64,000 nucleotides of DNA from Bacillus licheniformis DSM 13 = ATCC 14580 (GTDB lineage Bacteria; Bacillota; Bacilli; Bacillales; Bacillaceae): NCBI RefSeq assembly GCF_000011645.1, contig NC_006270.3, forward strand, positions 677,001 to 741,000. Reading direction: 5' to 3'. Below, piece after piece: positions 62,510 through 64,000 of this stretch. Under the pieces are notes generated by a model. That model made no database searches. It was given only the letters and a program-made list of their open reading frames with translations, and was not told the DNA's origin. Position numbers and translations under genes: made by a program. The number at the start of each line of letters is the position of its first letter. Position 1 is the first letter of the stretch.

Positions 62510-63592
62510 TTATTCCACGACAGGCGTCAAAGAATCGCCGTCCCATATCTCTCCTTTATTCAGCGTCCATGGATGAAGATAGAGGGTGTCCGCTCCCTTA
62601 TTCACAGCCGGGCTCCACTCATCGTTCCACGCCAGGAAGTACGTCGTTTTCGGGTATTTTTCTTTGATGGCATGGATAAACCGCGCGTAATCCAGCCCGC
62701 CGTTTGTCGTCTGCGGTCCGACTTCTGTAAAGGCAAACGGCTTGTTCAGCGATGTGAGCTCTTCGTAGCCATCAATGGCGTACGGGTCATCAAAATAAGC
62801 GTCAAGCCCGACAATGTCCACATATGATGCGCCCGGATAAAAGTCCGTTTTAAAGTCTCTGTTGGCGTCCGGCGCATACACCCACAAGAGATGATCCAGG
62901 CCTCTTGTTTTTGTCATATAGTCATAGATTTTCACATAGAGCTGTTTGTACAAGGAGATTCTTTCGCTGTCTTTTTGATTATATTGCGTCAGCCCCCACC
63001 AGAACCATTCGCCGTTCATTTCGTGAAGGGGTCTGAATAGAACGGGCACGCCTTCATTTTCAAGCTCCTGGAGGCCGTCCGCGATTTTGCTCAGCATCGC
63101 CTCAAGCCGCTTTCCTTCAGGAGTGGAAGAATCTAAAATTCTCTCATACTGGCTGTTTGAAATCTGAGTTTTATAATGACCCGAAGTAAACGCGGGGTTT
63201 GCGAGGTGCATGCTGATTTGCGGAATGCCTCCGCTTTTCCAGTATGCGATCAAATCACGGTTGCAGCTGTAGTCAATCGTATCGGCGATCTTTTCCGGCT
63301 CCAGCCATCCTCTTGCATAATCGCAGCCGTATATGGCCGGCAGCTGTCCTGTTGCCTGTTTGATCCGGTCGGCTTCAGCCGTTGAAAATGTGTCGAGGCT
63401 GTATCCTCCGAACGCCCCGGACATCACCCGGCTTTCCGTCCGATTGGGCAGGTGGGCGAGCCAGTTCATCACCGCTTTCGTCGTCGGCTGGGCATTCGGG
63501 TTCACCGGAGAAACGGTGTGTGCATAGCTCGGCTGCGAAACGGCAAAAGCAAGGAGCAGCGCGAAGATTGAACAAACGATGTTTTTTTTCAC
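62510..63592 (-). CDS. gmuG: Secreted endo-1,4-beta-mannanase, GH26 (GmuG)
   Basis: A 360-residue exported glycoside hydrolase. The signal peptide ends SYA-HT (cleavage after Ala24). The GH26 acid/base is Glu191 in LHEMNGEWFWW, and the nucleophile is Glu290 in FAFTEVGPQ. Cys90 and Cys110 may form a disulfide. It cuts glucomannan and galactomannan outside the cell. In B. subtilis the gene is the last of the gmu operon; here it stands alone. The start follows AGGGGGTTTTACCTT, a long spacing; start ATG is on the minus strand at 63592 (as GTG/ATG call kept). Confidence 0.94.
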   Translation of the reverse strand: MKKNIVCSIFALLLAFAVSQPSYAHTVSPVNPNAQPTTKAVMNWLAHLPNRTESRVMSGAFGGYSLDTFSTAEADRIKQATGQLPAIYGCDYARGWLEPEKIADTIDYSCNRDLIAYWKSGGIPQISMHLANPAFTSGHYKTQISNSQYERILDSSTPEGKRLEAMLSKIADGLQELENEGVPVLFRPLHEMNGEWFWWGLTQYNQKDSERISLYKQLYVKIYDYMTKTRGLDHLLWVYAPDANRDFKTDFYPGASYVDIVGLDAYFDDPYAIDGYEELTSLNKPFAFTEVGPQTTNGGLDYARFIHAIKEKYPKTTYFLAWNDEWSPAVNKGADTLYLHPWTLNKGEIWDGDSLTPVVE

Positions 63593-63637
63593 TAAGGTAA
63601 AACCCCCTGAAACATATAGATTGTCTTAAGCGATCTT

Positions 63638-63643
63638 ATTATA
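63638..63643 (-). promoter_or_regulatory. -10 element of gmuG
   Basis: On the minus strand a perfect TATAAT preceded by TG one base earlier. A degenerate cre-like TGAAAGCAGCATGT overlaps the promoter but does not fit the consensus well. Confidence 0.5.
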
Positions 63644-63696
63644 CATGCTGCTTTCAAAAAATACATGGTCAGATCGTCTTATTGTAAGGGAATATA

Positions 63697-63719
63697 AAAA
63701 CAGCCATAAGGCTGCTTTA
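63697..63719 (-). terminator. Terminator of the right-edge gene
   Basis: AAGCAGCC / GGCTGTTTTT on the minus strand, right after the stop. Confidence 0.8.
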
Positions 63720-64000
63720 TGAATGAAGGAAACGGGTGATCATTCCATATAGATGCTGAACATTGTCCTGATGCTGCAAGTTTGTCAGCATGCCTTGGAG
63801 CACGGGTGCGCGGGGCGAATCCTTTCTCAGCTCTTCCTCGATCACATCCAGTGTAATGAGAATGTCTTCCGAAAGCTCCGGCTGACGTTTGGCATCTTCA
63901 AGCTCCCGCAAAATCGTATGTTTATCGGCCGTATTGCCGGCGTTCCGGTAATAGCTGTACGTCCGGCCGGCCAAGATCGGCTGCTCCCCGTTTTGAACCA
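63717..64000 (-). CDS. Hypothetical protein, C-terminal part (cut by window edge)
   Basis: The last 94 codons of a gene that continues past the right edge; the frame stays open to the last base. The visible part (AGRTYSYYRNAGNTADKHTI, then LRELEDAKRQPELSEDILIT) is helical, soluble and charged, with no cysteine. No family was recognised. A terminator follows the stop. Confidence 0.65.
   Translation of the reverse strand, partial: VQNGEQPILAGRTYSYYRNAGNTADKHTILRELEDAKRQPELSEDILITLDVIEEELRKDSPRAPVLQGMLTNLQHQDNVQHLYGMITRFLHS

Noticed and set aside
63640..63660. A cre site upstream of gmuG
   Set aside because: TGAAAGCAGCATGT breaks several fixed positions of the consensus.

Overview
The window is a chromosomal segment of a Bacillus of the subtilis group, most like B. 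licheniformis or B. paralicheniformis. The evidence is the near-perfect B. subtilis-type gene order (yeaBCD-yebA-guaA-pbuG-yebCDEG-pur operon-yerABC-pcrB-pcrA-ligA-yerH ... sapB-opuE-gatCAB), frequent TTG/GTG starts behind strong GGAGG-type ribosome binding sites, and genes such as cotA and a GH26 mannanase. The organism call is inference; no search was run.

Layout. 0-8.6 kb is a patchwork: the end of a DUF4003-like gene, two small minus-strand genes (one Sm-like, one lysine/aspartate-repeat coat-like), a type I signal peptidase, a decayed IS1182-like element carrying a small membrane gene, a YhfK-like oxidoreductase, an AraC-GyrI regulator, the spore laccase cotA, an acyltransferase, and a DUF4352 gene that appears broken by two homopolymer frameshifts. 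8.6-14 kb holds the Mn/cation exporter mneS and a MoxR-DUF58-transglutaminase operon. 14-33.1 kb is purine metabolism: guaA behind a structured leader, pbuG behind a guanine riboswitch, yebCDEG, then the purEKBCSQLFMNHD operon with paired PurR boxes, a promoter and a second guanine riboswitch. Together these make IMP from PRPP, convert XMP to GMP and import bases, with transcription switched off when guanine is plentiful.

33.1-37.1 kb is accessory: a divergent TetR/cytochrome P450 pair, a palindromic mini-element, a yybP-ykoY type Mn riboswitch driving a 36-residue basic peptide and a lipoprotein, an internally deleted IS1182-type transposase and a DUF2892 protein. 37.2-46.6 kb is core: yerA, yerB, yerC, pcrB, pcrA, ligA and the CamS-like lipoprotein yerH.

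46.65-55.5 kb is the most interesting part: an AT-rich island with a complete yhf-type gene set (yhfZ, yhfY, yhfU, yhfT, php, yhfS, yhfW, yhfX) plus a nagB-like gene. It lies between yerH and a second, diverged copy of the yerH 3' end and terminator. It encodes a GntR-like regulator, a PRD protein, a membrane transporter with a small partner, a zinc hydrolase, two PLP enzymes, a phosphopentomutase-like enzyme and an amino-sugar-phosphate deaminase. That looks like a self-contained uptake and breakdown pathway for a phosphorylated, probably amino-bearing, compound whose identity I cannot tell. It has its own promoter, two copies of a 20-bp operator-like motif and an internal catabolite-repression site.

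55.6-64 kb returns to core genes: sapB, the osmostress proline transporter opuE, gatCAB, then an AT-rich DUF2089/membrane pair, the secreted mannanase gmuG and the end of an unidentified gene. No rRNA, tRNA or CRISPR array was seen.
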